This document shows, piece by piece, positions 1 through 8,344 of a stretch of DNA of 64,000 bases (within the stretch, counting starts at the first letter, position 1; each line of letters begins with the position of its first letter). This stretch comes from Azospirillaceae bacterium. GTDB lineage: Bacteria > Pseudomonadota > Alphaproteobacteria > Azospirillales > Azospirillaceae. The notes beneath the pieces are model-generated. The model saw only the letters and a program-made list of their open reading frames with translations. It did no database searches and was not told the DNA's origin. The stretch is from assembly GCA_031291675.1 (NCBI GenBank), contig JARLIO010000062.1:1-64000 (forward strand). The letters are read 5' to 3'. The position numbers were made by a program, and so were the translations under genes.

Positions 1-2
1 AT

Positions 3-1097
3 GGCGACATCAACCGCTTCTTCGCCGGCGACCCGACCGCCGGCATCCTGTCGGGCGCGTTCCTGTTCAAGATGTGGGGGCTGCCCGCCGCCGCGTTCGC
101 GATCTGGCACACCGCCAAACCGGAAAACCGCGCCAAGGTCGCCGGCTTCATGATCTCCGCCGCGCTGACCTCGTTCCTGACCGGCATCACCGAACCGATC
201 GAATTCTCGTTCCTGTTCGTCGCGCCGGTGCTCTATCTGGCCCATGCGGTCCTGGCCGCCTCGACCCAGTTCGTCGCGAACACCTTTGACGTCCATATGG
301 GCTTCACCTTCTCCCAGGGCGGCATCGACTTCCTGCTGTTCAATGTGCTGGGCGACAAGGCCCACAACTGGTGGGTCACGCTGATCGCCGGCCCGATCTA
401 TGCCGCGATCTATTATGGCGTGTTCCGCGCGGTGATCGTGAAGTTCGGCCTCAAGACCCCCGGTCGCGAGGACGAAACCGAGGGCGAGGCCGGTGAGGCG
501 GTCGATGCCGGCGACCATTTCGCGACGGCGCGCCAACTGGTGCTGGCCTTCGGCGGTCGCGACAATATCGACAGCCTGGACGCCTGCATCACCCGGTTGC
601 GCGTCGGGGTCAAGGATGTCGCCAAGGTCAACCAGGCCCGGTTCAAGGACATGGGCGCGGCCGGCGTCATGGTGGTCGGCAACGGCCTGCAGGTCATCTT
701 CGGCACCCGCTCGGAGAACCTGAAGACCGACATGGATCTCTATCTGAAGTCCAGCACCGCCGGCGACGACACCGCGGTTCGTGCACCGGCGGCAGCCGCG
801 GCAGCGAACCCGGCGGTCGCCGCACCGGCGGTGACGGTTGCGGCGCCCACGGCGGCAATCGTGCAGGCCGCGCAGGCCTTGCGCCAGGCCCTGGGCGGAG
901 CCGACAATATCCGCGAGATCGAGACCGTCGCCGGCACCCGGTTGCGCGTGGTGCTGGTCGATGAGAGCCGGTTCGATCGCGCGGCGGCACAGCAGGCCGG
1001 CGTTCTGGCTTTGGCACCGCTGGGTCACGGCATCTTCCATCTGATCGTCGGCGCGCAAGCCGCCGCTTATCGTCAGGCCCTGGCGACCAACCGCTGA
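3..1097 (+). CDS. nagE: PTS EIICB permease (GlcNAc/glucose type), 3' part, with extra EIIB-like domain
   Basis: Only the 3' end is present; the frame is open from base 3 to the left edge, so the start lies outside. The first half is the end of a membrane EIIC domain of the glucose/N-acetylglucosamine family (segments [11 protein letters not shown] and [10 protein letters not shown] are family hallmarks). An EIIB domain follows, with the phospho-cysteine in [11 protein letters not shown] encoded at 585-587. An Ala/Pro linker then leads to a second EIIB-like domain in which the equivalent segment reads [11 protein letters not shown], without cysteine. By family knowledge EIIC transports and EIIB phosphorylates an amino sugar or glucose at the inner membrane. 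The second EIIB copy cannot be phosphorylated in the usual way and may be regulatory or vestigial. The exact sugar is inferred from similarity to NagE, not proven. Confidence 0.85.
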   Translation, partial: GDINRFFAGDPTAGILSGAFLFKMWGLPAAAFAIWHTAKPENRAKVAGFMISAALTSFLTGITEPIEFSFLFVAPVLYLAHAVLAASTQFVANTFDVHMGFTFSQGGIDFLLFNVLGDKAHNWWVTLIAGPIYAAIYYGVFRAVIVKFGLKTPGREDETEGEAGEAVDAGDHFATARQLVLAFGGRDNIDSLDACITRLRVGVKDVAKVNQARFKDMGAAGVMVVGNGLQVIFGTRSENLKTDMDLYLKSSTAGDDTAVRAPAAAAAANPAVAAPAVTVAAPTAAIVQAAQALRQALGGADNIREIETVAGTRLRVVLVDESRFDRAAAQQAGVLALAPLGHGIFHLIVGAQAAAYRQALATNR

Positions 1098-1101
1098 ACC
1101 T

Positions 1102-1140
1102 CGGGCGCGCCGCTCAATGCGGCGCGCCCGATCGGCTTTT
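1102..1140 (+). terminator. Rho-independent terminator after the PTS gene
   Basis: A 12-bp GC-rich perfect stem (cgggcgcgccgc / gcggcgcgcccg, loop tcaat) begins a few bases after the stop codon and is followed by gatcggctttt. Position and U-tract fit an intrinsic terminator for the permease transcript. Confidence 0.85.
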
Positions 1141-1174
1141 GAAGTCTCTGACGAGATATTTCCGTCGCATTGCC

Positions 1175-1220
1175 ATCTGGTGCCCTTTCCGATCCGGGTG
1201 GATTGGAAAGGGCACCAGAT
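1175..1220. repeat. Perfect 16-bp inverted repeat between convergent genes
   Basis: atctggtgccctttcc at 1175-1190 is exactly complementary to ggaaagggcaccagat at 1205-1220, with a 14-base loop. It lies in the 240-bp convergent spacer between the PTS gene (plus) and the CpXC gene (minus). No T-run flanks it closely, so it may be a small palindromic intergenic repeat rather than a classic terminator. Nothing else is recognisable in 1141-1338. Confidence 0.5.
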
Positions 1221-1338
1221 CTCCGCTTCGTTGCATCGTCGACACCCAACCGGAACCTTCCGGCCTCAGCCTTTCTCACCGAGGGGCTTTCAGGATCGCG
1301 GCCCGATTTGCGCACCGACATCGGTCTCAGGCCCCGCT

Positions 1339-2016
1339 TCAAACCAGGAAGCGATTGAAATCGACATAAAGAACGGTGGCGAGATCGTCGCGCAGCGGCT
1401 GCCAGAGATCATGTTCCGCGACAAGTTCATCATAGGTCGTCCGCGGCACGCGCAAGACCCCGATTGAACGCTCGTCGGCGGGATCGATCCAGGCCAGAAC
1501 CAACTGATCGTCCGCGACTTCAACCACACGAAGTTCCATGTCCTCGTCGAGTGGCGGGTTCGAGACAGAACGCAGGACCGCCAGCTTCAGCAACTCGATT
1601 TCGACATCGTCGAGGCCGTGCTCGTCACAAAGCAGCTTTTCCAGCAATCCACCCCAGCCAAATGTCGCGCGAGCCCGCAGCGCGGCGCCGATGCTTTGCG
1701 CCGCATAGGGGGCAAGCCGGCCAAAGGCCTTGTCAAACGCCGACCGTGCCAGCGCCTCGAAACCTGTCCAGTCGTCAGCATCCTCGCTGGAACCAACCAT
1801 GATCCACCGGCCCCGTCCCACGTCGAGATAGACAAGCCGCGGCGGCGGGCGGAACAGACAGCCGCAATGGTCGCACGCCTGTTTCTGAAAAAGACCGGCC
1901 AGGATGGCTTCGCGCAAATCCGGGCGCCGGTCGGCGTTGACGCTGGCGACCAGATCAAAGGTCTTGACCGTGCCGCACACCGGGCAGGGCGTGTTCGCCG
2001 AATTGAACAAAGACAT
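1339..2016 (-). CDS. CpXC-domain protein
   Basis: 225 aa. Two cysteine pairs in the N-terminal third (CPVCG near residue 11 and CDHCG near residue 48) with the intervening segment VNADRRPDLREAILAG match the CpXC family, a small zinc-binding-type domain of unknown function. The C-terminal half has no catalytic motif I recognise. It is the last gene of a minus-strand set: its start lies 32 bases after the stop of the 1055-aa zincin-like protein. In polymorphic-toxin loci the gene after a toxin is often an immunity protein, so an accessory or protective role is possible, but that is context inference only. Confidence 0.7.
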   Translation of the reverse strand: MSLFNSANTPCPVCGTVKTFDLVASVNADRRPDLREAILAGLFQKQACDHCGCLFRPPPRLVYLDVGRGRWIMVGSSEDADDWTGFEALARSAFDKAFGRLAPYAAQSIGAALRARATFGWGGLLEKLLCDEHGLDDVEIELLKLAVLRSVSNPPLDEDMELRVVEVADDQLVLAWIDPADERSIGVLRVPRTTYDELVAEHDLWQPLRDDLATVLYVDFNRFLV

Positions 2017-2047
2017 GGGTCGAACCTTTCACACTCGCGGCCCGCGG

Positions 2048-5000
2048 TCAAAGAGGCGTCTGAGCGTCGAGCCATTCTCTCAAGGGAATGTCCGGCATCG
2101 CCTCGGGATGGAGGTAATAGATCGCGTAAAGCTCGGCAAACCATTCACCGGGCGCCCGCCATTGATATTCGCTGACACCGGTCGCTTCGCGCTCGTCAAA
2201 CGCGTAGCTGACCCATTGCCCTTCATAGGATTCCTGATAAACCCGGCCGCCGACAGTGATGCTCCTGGCGAGCACCTTGCCGCCATACCAGGGCGTCTGG
2301 CTCATGACGATGCGTTTACACGCCGTCACCGTCGGATCGGCGAGAATCGCGTTCCACTGACCCCGCAGGCTCCCCAGCCGATCCTGCGGTCCGGCGGGCT
2401 TCACCAGCGGCGCCTCATCCAGGACCGCCGTCAGCAACACGGTAAGGTCCGCTTCCGTCGCGCCCCGGGGCGTAAAGCGGGAGAAGAAATCTTTGCCATG
2501 GGCGGCAATGACCGCCTCCCGCGTTTCCTTCTTCCAATTGCCGTATTTCGCCAGCCCTTTCTTACCCTCCATGAAGCCCGCCTTGTCATCGACGGCGTGA
2601 CCCACTTCGTGCAGCGTCGTGGAGTCATAATAGGTTGGATTGACGGCATCACCCCGGTCGGGCTGATAGGGCGTCAGGTCATCATTCTCGTCCATGGCGT
2701 TGAAAGCGATCTTTTTCTTGCTTGCCATATAATAGTTCTCGAAATCCCGGGGTTCGGTCTTGAACTCGATGACCTCCAGACTCCGGTTGAGCGCCACATG
2801 GTCGACGGGAACCGCATTGAGAAGCGTGTAGAGCTTTGGCAGCTTCCGGGTCTGGAGCCCGGGAGCGATCTTGATCGTCTTGCCAAAACGCACCTCGATC
2901 GCCGCCCGGCACAGGATTTCGGAATCGCGATCGACGGTCGTGCCGTGCATATCGCTAATCTGCTGGTCGATGGCGTCGACACCGCCGGGCTGCGCCAAAA
3001 CCTCGCGCATTTTCAGGGCGCGGGCCTGCTGCAGCGCGTTCCGGGCTTTTTCGACACCATCGGCAAGCAGGACTTGTGACACCTCCCTGTCCTCCACGCG
3101 GGTGGGATCGATCTTGCCCAACCTGTTGGCCATCACATCGAGGGCGATTTGAAGATCCTGAGGAACCGGTGTGTGGGCGAGACTCTCCACAACGGCGCGG
3201 ATCATCTGATCCAGACGTGCAAGCTCCCGTGTTTCGGCCACAACATCAATCGATCTGATCGAAAGCGCATCAAGATCTTCAAAAACACGCTTCAAATCGC
3301 GGTGGAACGCGACAAAACTGACCTTCAATGCCTCGATCGTCTCGCCACGCAAACGGCCCGCTTTCGTGTCGGTGAGCGCAGCGAGCCGCGTCGCGATCTC
3401 CCTTGTATCGACCGTCTCACCCAACGTGCTCATCTTGGTTTTAATATCGTGCTCAAGCTGGCCGATCTCTTCGAACCGCTCGCTCGCCTCCTTGGCCACT
3501 CCCAGGAACGCCTCGGCATCCTTCAGCAGTGTCTCCAGCGCGGCGCGCTTTTCGGTGGGATCGGCGATGGACACAACGGGCGCTTTCCTGTCCTCAAGCC
3601 GCGCCAACGCGGCCTGCAACGGAACCCGCGCCGTGGCAACTTTGATCTTCTTGGTCACGCCCGCGGCCTCCTCCAGATCGATCCTGATCTTGCTGGAGAG
3701 GTCAGGAACCTGGCCGGTGTCCTCGACATCCTGGCGCACATCCACGGCCAGTTGTCTCAGCGCCAGCGCCGCGCTATGAAAAGCGGGAAAATCGGCTTTG
3801 GTCGCAAGCGCGGCGAAGCCGATCTCAAGTTCCGTAAGCCGGTCCTTGGACGCGTCGGAAAAATATGGGTTGCCCCGAATATTGAAGTTGCTCGCGAATT
3901 TTGTTGCCATGACGATCTGAGTAACCACCTCGTCGCTCGCCCGGTAGTCCGGCGCCCAGACATCGATCTCCTGCTTGAGGGTCTCCGCCGTAACCTTCAA
4001 CGTGGCCATCCCCGACGCCAGATCCGGCGACCCGAGCGCGCCAAACAGCTTCTCCCCGGCCTTCTCGATCACCAGGAACCGGTCGTTGTAAGCCTCGAAA
4101 TGGTCTTTCACGGGCTTGAGCGAGGAGGAAACTTCAACTTTCAGTTTTGCAATCCGCTCTCTACACATGGAAAACGCCTGCAACAGGGCCGCCTTGTCAT
4201 CCAGCAGATCGTCCTGGCCCTTGCCGACCCATTCGATATTCGCAAAGGCCGCGGCGATCCGGTTCGCGGCATCATCGAACGCCTTGCCCAACGCGTCGGG
4301 CGACGCACCGTTTGCCGGCTTTCCCAACGCGTGCTGGATCGAGTCGAGTTGTGCCGAGAGCTTGACCTTGGTCCCAGGCGCGCCGTCAATCTCATGCTTC
4401 AATTCCGCCAGTCTTTCAGCGATCGGTGCCCCCCGCGTCACGCATTTGACCAGCGCCGCCGCAAGCGGCCGCACGGCGGCAATGCCGGCTTCAAAGCCAA
4501 CCGGATCGCTCAACGCGGTGGCGGCCTGCCATGCCGCCACCACGGTTTGCCAAAGCGCCCGGGCTGCGTCCCGCACCACGCCCTCGTTGATCGCGGTGAT
4601 CGTGCTGTCGGCCAGCATCAGCGCGGCCTCGACCTCCTTCCGGGTCGTGGCAGCCGTTTCCGCGGCCTTCCCGGCCTTGACAGCAACAATCCGCTGCACC
4701 TCGGCTTTCCGTTCCATCCTGGCGAGCAGGAGAGCGCGTTGCTCGACATCCCGCTCGCCAAGTAGCGCCTGCCAATCCTCATCGACCGCGGTTTTTCGCC
4801 TGAGCACGGCTTGCTGAAAGACATTCTCGCCGACTGACCCCATGATGTCAGCGGCTTGTCGCAGTTTTTCGGCGGTCACCTTCAGGCGTCGATCCTGATC
4901 AACCGCCATCCCCTGCAATTTTTTCGCGATATCCCTGAATTTTTCCGCGTCGCTTGTCAGCTTACGCAGCGATTTGTACTTATCGCCCGATCCTGCCTTC

Positions 5001-5215
5001 GAGGCGTCGATCGTCTTCAATACCCCATCAAATGTGACCATCTTCTGGTCAATCAGGTCCGACCTCGCCTGCAGGTCCGCGATCGCACGGTTGATCGCCG
5101 CGATCTCTTTGATGGCCGCAACGGCCTCATCCCGGGCGAGATCAACATCGCTGCTCTTCACGAAGAGGCCGACGAACAACGAATATCCCTTGGATTTCTC
5201 AGGCAATGACGTCAT
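2048..5215 (-). CDS. Large alpha-helical/coiled-coil protein with C-terminal HExxH zincin domain
   Basis: 1055 aa, no signal peptide or membrane segment seen. Residues about 1-780 are charged, Ala/Lys/Glu-rich and helical, with long heptad-like stretches and no recognised enzyme motif. The last 280 residues hold HEVGH at 869-873 (encoded at 2597-2611), preceded by STTL and followed by an acidic segment EWFAELYAIYY near residue 1028 that could supply the third, glutamate zinc ligand. HExxH plus a downstream Glu is the signature of gluzincin-type metallopeptidases, including secreted toxin domains. The gene sits between a repeat protein and a CpXC protein in the same direction with short gaps (78 and 31 bases), suggesting one transcript. 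Peptidase activity, substrate and delivery route are unknown. Confidence 0.65.
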   Translation of the reverse strand: MTSLPEKSKGYSLFVGLFVKSSDVDLARDEAVAAIKEIAAINRAIADLQARSDLIDQKMVTFDGVLKTIDASKAGSGDKYKSLRKLTSDAEKFRDIAKKLQGMAVDQDRRLKVTAEKLRQAADIMGSVGENVFQQAVLRRKTAVDEDWQALLGERDVEQRALLLARMERKAEVQRIVAVKAGKAAETAATTRKEVEAALMLADSTITAINEGVVRDAARALWQTVVAAWQAATALSDPVGFEAGIAAVRPLAAALVKCVTRGAPIAERLAELKHEIDGAPGTKVKLSAQLDSIQHALGKPANGASPDALGKAFDDAANRIAAAFANIEWVGKGQDDLLDDKAALLQAFSMCRERIAKLKVEVSSSLKPVKDHFEAYNDRFLVIEKAGEKLFGALGSPDLASGMATLKVTAETLKQEIDVWAPDYRASDEVVTQIVMATKFASNFNIRGNPYFSDASKDRLTELEIGFAALATKADFPAFHSAALALRQLAVDVRQDVEDTGQVPDLSSKIRIDLEEAAGVTKKIKVATARVPLQAALARLEDRKAPVVSIADPTEKRAALETLLKDAEAFLGVAKEASERFEEIGQLEHDIKTKMSTLGETVDTREIATRLAALTDTKAGRLRGETIEALKVSFVAFHRDLKRVFEDLDALSIRSIDVVAETRELARLDQMIRAVVESLAHTPVPQDLQIALDVMANRLGKIDPTRVEDREVSQVLLADGVEKARNALQQARALKMREVLAQPGGVDAIDQQISDMHGTTVDRDSEILCRAAIEVRFGKTIKIAPGLQTRKLPKLYTLLNAVPVDHVALNRSLEVIEFKTEPRDFENYYMASKKKIAFNAMDENDDLTPYQPDRGDAVNPTYYDSTTLHEVGHAVDDKAGFMEGKKGLAKYGNWKKETREAVIAAHGKDFFSRFTPRGATEADLTVLLTAVLDEAPLVKPAGPQDRLGSLRGQWNAILADPTVTACKRIVMSQTPWYGGKVLARSITVGGRVYQESYEGQWVSYAFDEREATGVSEYQWRAPGEWFAELYAIYYLHPEAMPDIPLREWLDAQTPL

Positions 5216-5293
5216 TTTGAGCCAACCTCGATGGGGTCGATCTTGACAGGAAGCCGGTCGACAGCGTCGACCCGGTTCACGGACGGATCACAG

Positions 5294-7045
5294 TCAGGCG
5301 ACGCGCTGAAGCAGCGGTTCGAGCGCATCAAGGACCTCGCCAAGCGTCGCCTTGACGGCGACTTTGACATTGAACGGATTGCTGTCACAGCCGGTGATCC
5401 GGTCTTCGCTGTCGAGGTGATGACGCAACGTTGCCGTTTGTTTCAAGGCCGCCGCCGCCGCGCGTTGGTACGCCGCCGCGGGCGCATCGGCGGCAATGCC
5501 AATCTCGGCCACCAGGGCGGCCACGAACCGCGCGACATCCTCGGCGACCGGAGGGATCCCGGTCTTGGAGATCCGGGTCAGATCACCGTCGTCGTATTTA
5601 AGGAGCGTCGCCTGCAATGCCGCGAATTGTGCCGCGACGCGGTCACCTTCCGCTTGCAAACGCTCCCGCATCGCGGCCCACTGGGCACGAAACGCCGCGG
5701 CTTGCGGATCCGCCGCCGGATCCTGCCCCATCCCGGCGTCGCCATCGCCAGGGCTGGCGCCCGTCACGGGGGACGCCAGTTCGCGCAGGCGTGCCAGCGC
5801 GGTTGCCGCCATCGTCGCATCGCGACGTTTCAGCGCCTCGTCCGCAACCCGCCATTGTTCGCGGATCGTCGCGGTGCGCTCGGTCTGGCCGGCGGCGGCG
5901 GCCTTGAGCACCGGCAGTAATTCGTCGCGTTCGCGGCGCAGGTCGGTCAGCGCGCGGGACTCCGGATCGTCGTCACTCGCCAGCACGGTCAGGCGCGCCA
6001 GCAAGGCGGCCGCCTGCCCGGCGTCGCCAGCCTTGACGGCACCATCGCAGGCACGGTAGACGGCGCGGATGTCATCGGCGCGATCGGGACGGGCAACAAA
6101 CACGGCCTTCAATCCCGGCAGGGCGGCGTCGAGCTGCTGGCGCAAGGCCGCGAGCCGCGCCGCCTCATCAACAGGATCGGCCGCGGTCCCCGCGCTGCCG
6201 TCATCGTCGGCCTCGTCATCAGGTTCCTCGACCACGCCGCCGGGTCCGACGATGACGACCTTGACGTTCAGTTCCCAGGCCTTCAGCAAAGCCCGGATCA
6301 TTTTTTTCAGGCCGGAGATCGGCTCTTTCTCGCACGCGAAGGTCGCGGTCGACGATGTGACGCTGACCGTACCAAAATTGCCCTTGGCGGCCCCGTTTTC
6401 CTTCTTGATCAGAAGCGCGAGCTTCGTGCCGGCCCGCTTGGGGTGCAGGGCCAACAGATTTTCGCCGGCGGTCCGGCCCCGCCCGAAAGCAAAGAACACC
6501 GGCCTGGTCTTGGCCCGCGCCAGTTGTGCCTTGATCACTTCGGCGGAAAAGATCGATCCGGCGGGGGTGTCCTCGCCCGCCTCGTCCTCATCGCTCTCCG
6601 CCTCCCCGCCGCTTTCCGCGTCGGCCTCGCGGCCGGGGGCTGCCCGCGCCTCGCCGGAAGGCGGTTTGACAGGGCCGGCCTCAGGCGTCTTCTCCCCGGT
6701 ATCGGGCGGGGTGCCGGGATCCGTGTCGTCACCGATCACCGGCTTCATCGACAGCTTGTTTTTGCGGAACCAGCCCTCCAGCAGCTTCTTCTGTCCTGAT
6801 GCGGGCTTGTCGCTGACGAACACCGCGCGACTGCCGTCACAGGTGACCGTGCCCCAGAATCCCTTGGTAAGACCTTCCTTCTTGATCAGGGCGAAAAGCT
6901 GCTCCCCCGTCTTCTGTCTATCGACAACCAGAAGTGCCTTGTCGGGTGTGCCGCCGTCACCAACCGCGAATGAGGCCGGTCGCTCCCGCGCTCCCTTCAA
7001 CGTCTTGAGAACCTGCGCAACGTCGAACAGGGCTTCGTTCGCCAT
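5294..7045 (-). CDS. Unassigned protein with two copies of an N-terminal domain
   Basis: 583 aa, no signal peptide. Two related domains of about 85 aa occupy residues about 20-100 and 170-255. They share the pattern LxxLIKKE ... K(G/N)xxGTV(T/S)(C/V) ... SGxKKxxxxxxK. A Glu/Asp/Ser/Gly-rich low-complexity linker (about 105-165) separates them. After about residue 280 the protein becomes helical and Ala/Arg/Asp-rich. The C-terminus carries CDSNPFNVKVAV then a short amphipathic helix. I recognise no named family. It is the first gene of the three-gene module, transcribed toward the zincin protein, and the duplicated domain suggests a binding or scaffold role. Confidence 0.6.
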   Translation of the reverse strand: MANEALFDVAQVLKTLKGARERPASFAVGDGGTPDKALLVVDRQKTGEQLFALIKKEGLTKGFWGTVTCDGSRAVFVSDKPASGQKKLLEGWFRKNKLSMKPVIGDDTDPGTPPDTGEKTPEAGPVKPPSGEARAAPGREADAESGGEAESDEDEAGEDTPAGSIFSAEVIKAQLARAKTRPVFFAFGRGRTAGENLLALHPKRAGTKLALLIKKENGAAKGNFGTVSVTSSTATFACEKEPISGLKKMIRALLKAWELNVKVVIVGPGGVVEEPDDEADDDGSAGTAADPVDEAARLAALRQQLDAALPGLKAVFVARPDRADDIRAVYRACDGAVKAGDAGQAAALLARLTVLASDDDPESRALTDLRRERDELLPVLKAAAAGQTERTATIREQWRVADEALKRRDATMAATALARLRELASPVTGASPGDGDAGMGQDPAADPQAAAFRAQWAAMRERLQAEGDRVAAQFAALQATLLKYDDGDLTRISKTGIPPVAEDVARFVAALVAEIGIAADAPAAAYQRAAAAALKQTATLRHHLDSEDRITGCDSNPFNVKVAVKATLGEVLDALEPLLQRVA

Positions 7046-7171
7046 CAGGAACTTCCATTATCGCGGATTGTATAAGGTTGGACTGGCCGTTTCCCGGAAA
7101 GAGACCTAACAGAGCGAGAACGATAATGCAATCAGACACCTGACGTCTACCCGGGCTCACGACGCCCAGCG

Positions 7172-7325
7172 GTTCTCATTTTGGCGGCGAAGCGTTGGGC
7201 TTTCGCCCAAACCCAACGGGGGCCATGCCCCAGACCCCTTTGTTTTTGTCAAAATAGAGGGGATTCGGAGTTCACCCCGAGCGGGTGCGGGCGGCAGCCC
7301 GCCGGCCGACAGCCAAAATGAGAAC
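7172..7325. repeat. 154-bp palindromic repeat element, copy 1
   Basis: Bounded by perfect 13-bp terminal inverted repeats gttctcattttgg / ccaaaatgagaac. The interior contains smaller hairpins (gttgggctttcgcccaaac; gcgggcggcagcccgc). A near-identical copy in opposite orientation lies at 30288-30443. It contains no credible gene and no transposase. It fits a MITE-like or large REP-type intergenic element. Confidence 0.75.
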
Positions 7326-7493
7326 GACTGCACAACGCCGGGGCCTTCCCCTGTCTCGTACCGGTCAATGCTCGAAGTGGCTCTGCGGGTTGCCAATGCA
7401 GGGGATCGTGACTCAAGGGATTATGAGGATTTGTGAGGTGGCCGGAACGCGGCATCCGCCTTGTCGGCTCTTGCCGCTGCTCTTCGACGGCAT

Positions 7494-7520
7494 TATACAT
7501 AGCTATATACATAGCTATGT
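7494..7520. promoter_or_regulatory. Tandem-repeat operator of the ribbon-helix-helix gene
   Basis: Two perfect tandem copies of TATACATAGCTA (7494-7505, 7506-7517); the second sits in the perfect 12-bp palindrome ACATAGCTATGT (7509-7520). The AT-rich block lies directly before the start of a ribbon-helix-helix gene in otherwise GC-rich DNA. RHH regulators typically bind such repeats and repress their own promoter, so an autoregulatory operator is the natural reading. Confidence 0.65.
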
Positions 7521-7531
7521 TATGGAGCGCG

Positions 7532-7813
7532 ATGATGGGGCTGGCATCCGAACGATTGATCGTGCCGATCTCGGTTGAAGATAAACGGATGGTGACGGCC
7601 AAGGCCGCTCGGCTGGGCCGCATGTCCACGGCTGAGCTGGTGCGCCGAGCCGTCGCGGCCTATGACCCGCAAGAGCCTGAGGCGGAAGCCGCGTTGAAGA
7701 CACTGCTCGCAGCGTTTCCCGCGATACATGCCCAAACCATCGCCCAATTGGACAAGACCGACGCGGCGCTGGATCGCTGTCTGTCGCACTATCACGACAG
7801 GACAGCCGCGTGA
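7532..7813 (+). CDS. Ribbon-helix-helix (CopG-like) DNA-binding protein
   Basis: 93 aa from ATG 7532, chosen because GGAG lies just upstream; earlier in-frame starts would overlap the operator. The N-terminus ERLIVPISVEDKRMVTAKA followed by RMSTAELVRRAVAAY has the strand-helix-helix pattern of Arc/CopG-type regulators. The C-terminal 45 residues are helical and probably contact a partner. The stop overlaps the GTG start of the next gene, so the two are translationally coupled. The layout (operator, RHH protein, coupled small gene) resembles toxin-antitoxin-like modules, but the second gene is not a known toxin family. Confidence 0.7.
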   Translation: MMGLASERLIVPISVEDKRMVTAKAARLGRMSTAELVRRAVAAYDPQEPEAEAALKTLLAAFPAIHAQTIAQLDKTDAALDRCLSHYHDRTAA

Positions 7814-8076
7814 GCACGCTTTCCGATGCGCTTTCCGCCCTAAAAACTGCCTTCCTGCTCGAAGAAAGAGTTTCGTCACAAGCGCGCAAGGTCGAAAAGC
7901 TTGCCGACATGGTCGGAGACATCGATCGCCGGTTGGCGAAAATGGAAGGTCAGATGCAGGGTTTCGTTGCGGCTGCGACGGCATTCTCGGGCGGTGGTGC
8001 TACGGGCCTCGGCCACCGCATCATTGGCAATCCAGGGCCGGAGAAATTGCCTTCGCCGAAGGGTGCCGGCCCCTGA
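7810..8076 (+). CDS. Small coiled-coil protein coupled to the RHH gene
   Basis: 88 aa, GTG start overlapping the stop of the RHH gene. Residues 1-50 form a short amphipathic coiled coil (SSQARKVEKLADMVGDIDRR), followed by a Gly/Ala/Ser-rich tail (AAATAFSGGGATGLGHRIIG). No enzymatic motif. It is most likely the functional partner of the upstream RHH protein. A decayed copy of its tail and the 30-40 bases after it reappear at 13313-13500, so the module or its end has been duplicated nearby. Function unknown. Confidence 0.55.
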   Translation: MSTLSDALSALKTAFLLEERVSSQARKVEKLADMVGDIDRRLAKMEGQMQGFVAAATAFSGGGATGLGHRIIGNPGPEKLPSPKGAGP

Positions 8077-8344
8077 CGCACGGTGAGAAGCAACAGCCGA
8101 TATTGTTGATGAACCAAGCGCCTGTTGGTCAATAAATGAATCGGGGCCGTTCTTTTGGCGGTTTGGGGATTCCCCTGGTGGCTCCACGCCTATAGAATCG
8201 CGTGGTGGCGGGCCGCGCAGGCGCTCTTGCGGGCCCTGGGCAGAGGTGCGGCATCGGTGTCGAGGTTATGAGGAAGCCTTTCGCACGGCGCCCCATTCCC
8301 GCGGAACCGAGGCGCAATGCCCTGCATACAAAGGAGTTTCTCCA

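Noticed and set aside
3149-4765. Long plus-strand open frame opposite the zincin gene
   Set aside because: His/Arg/Gln/Gly-rich composition typical of an antisense shadow of a high-GC gene; the minus frame has coherent helical protein and the HEVGH motif.
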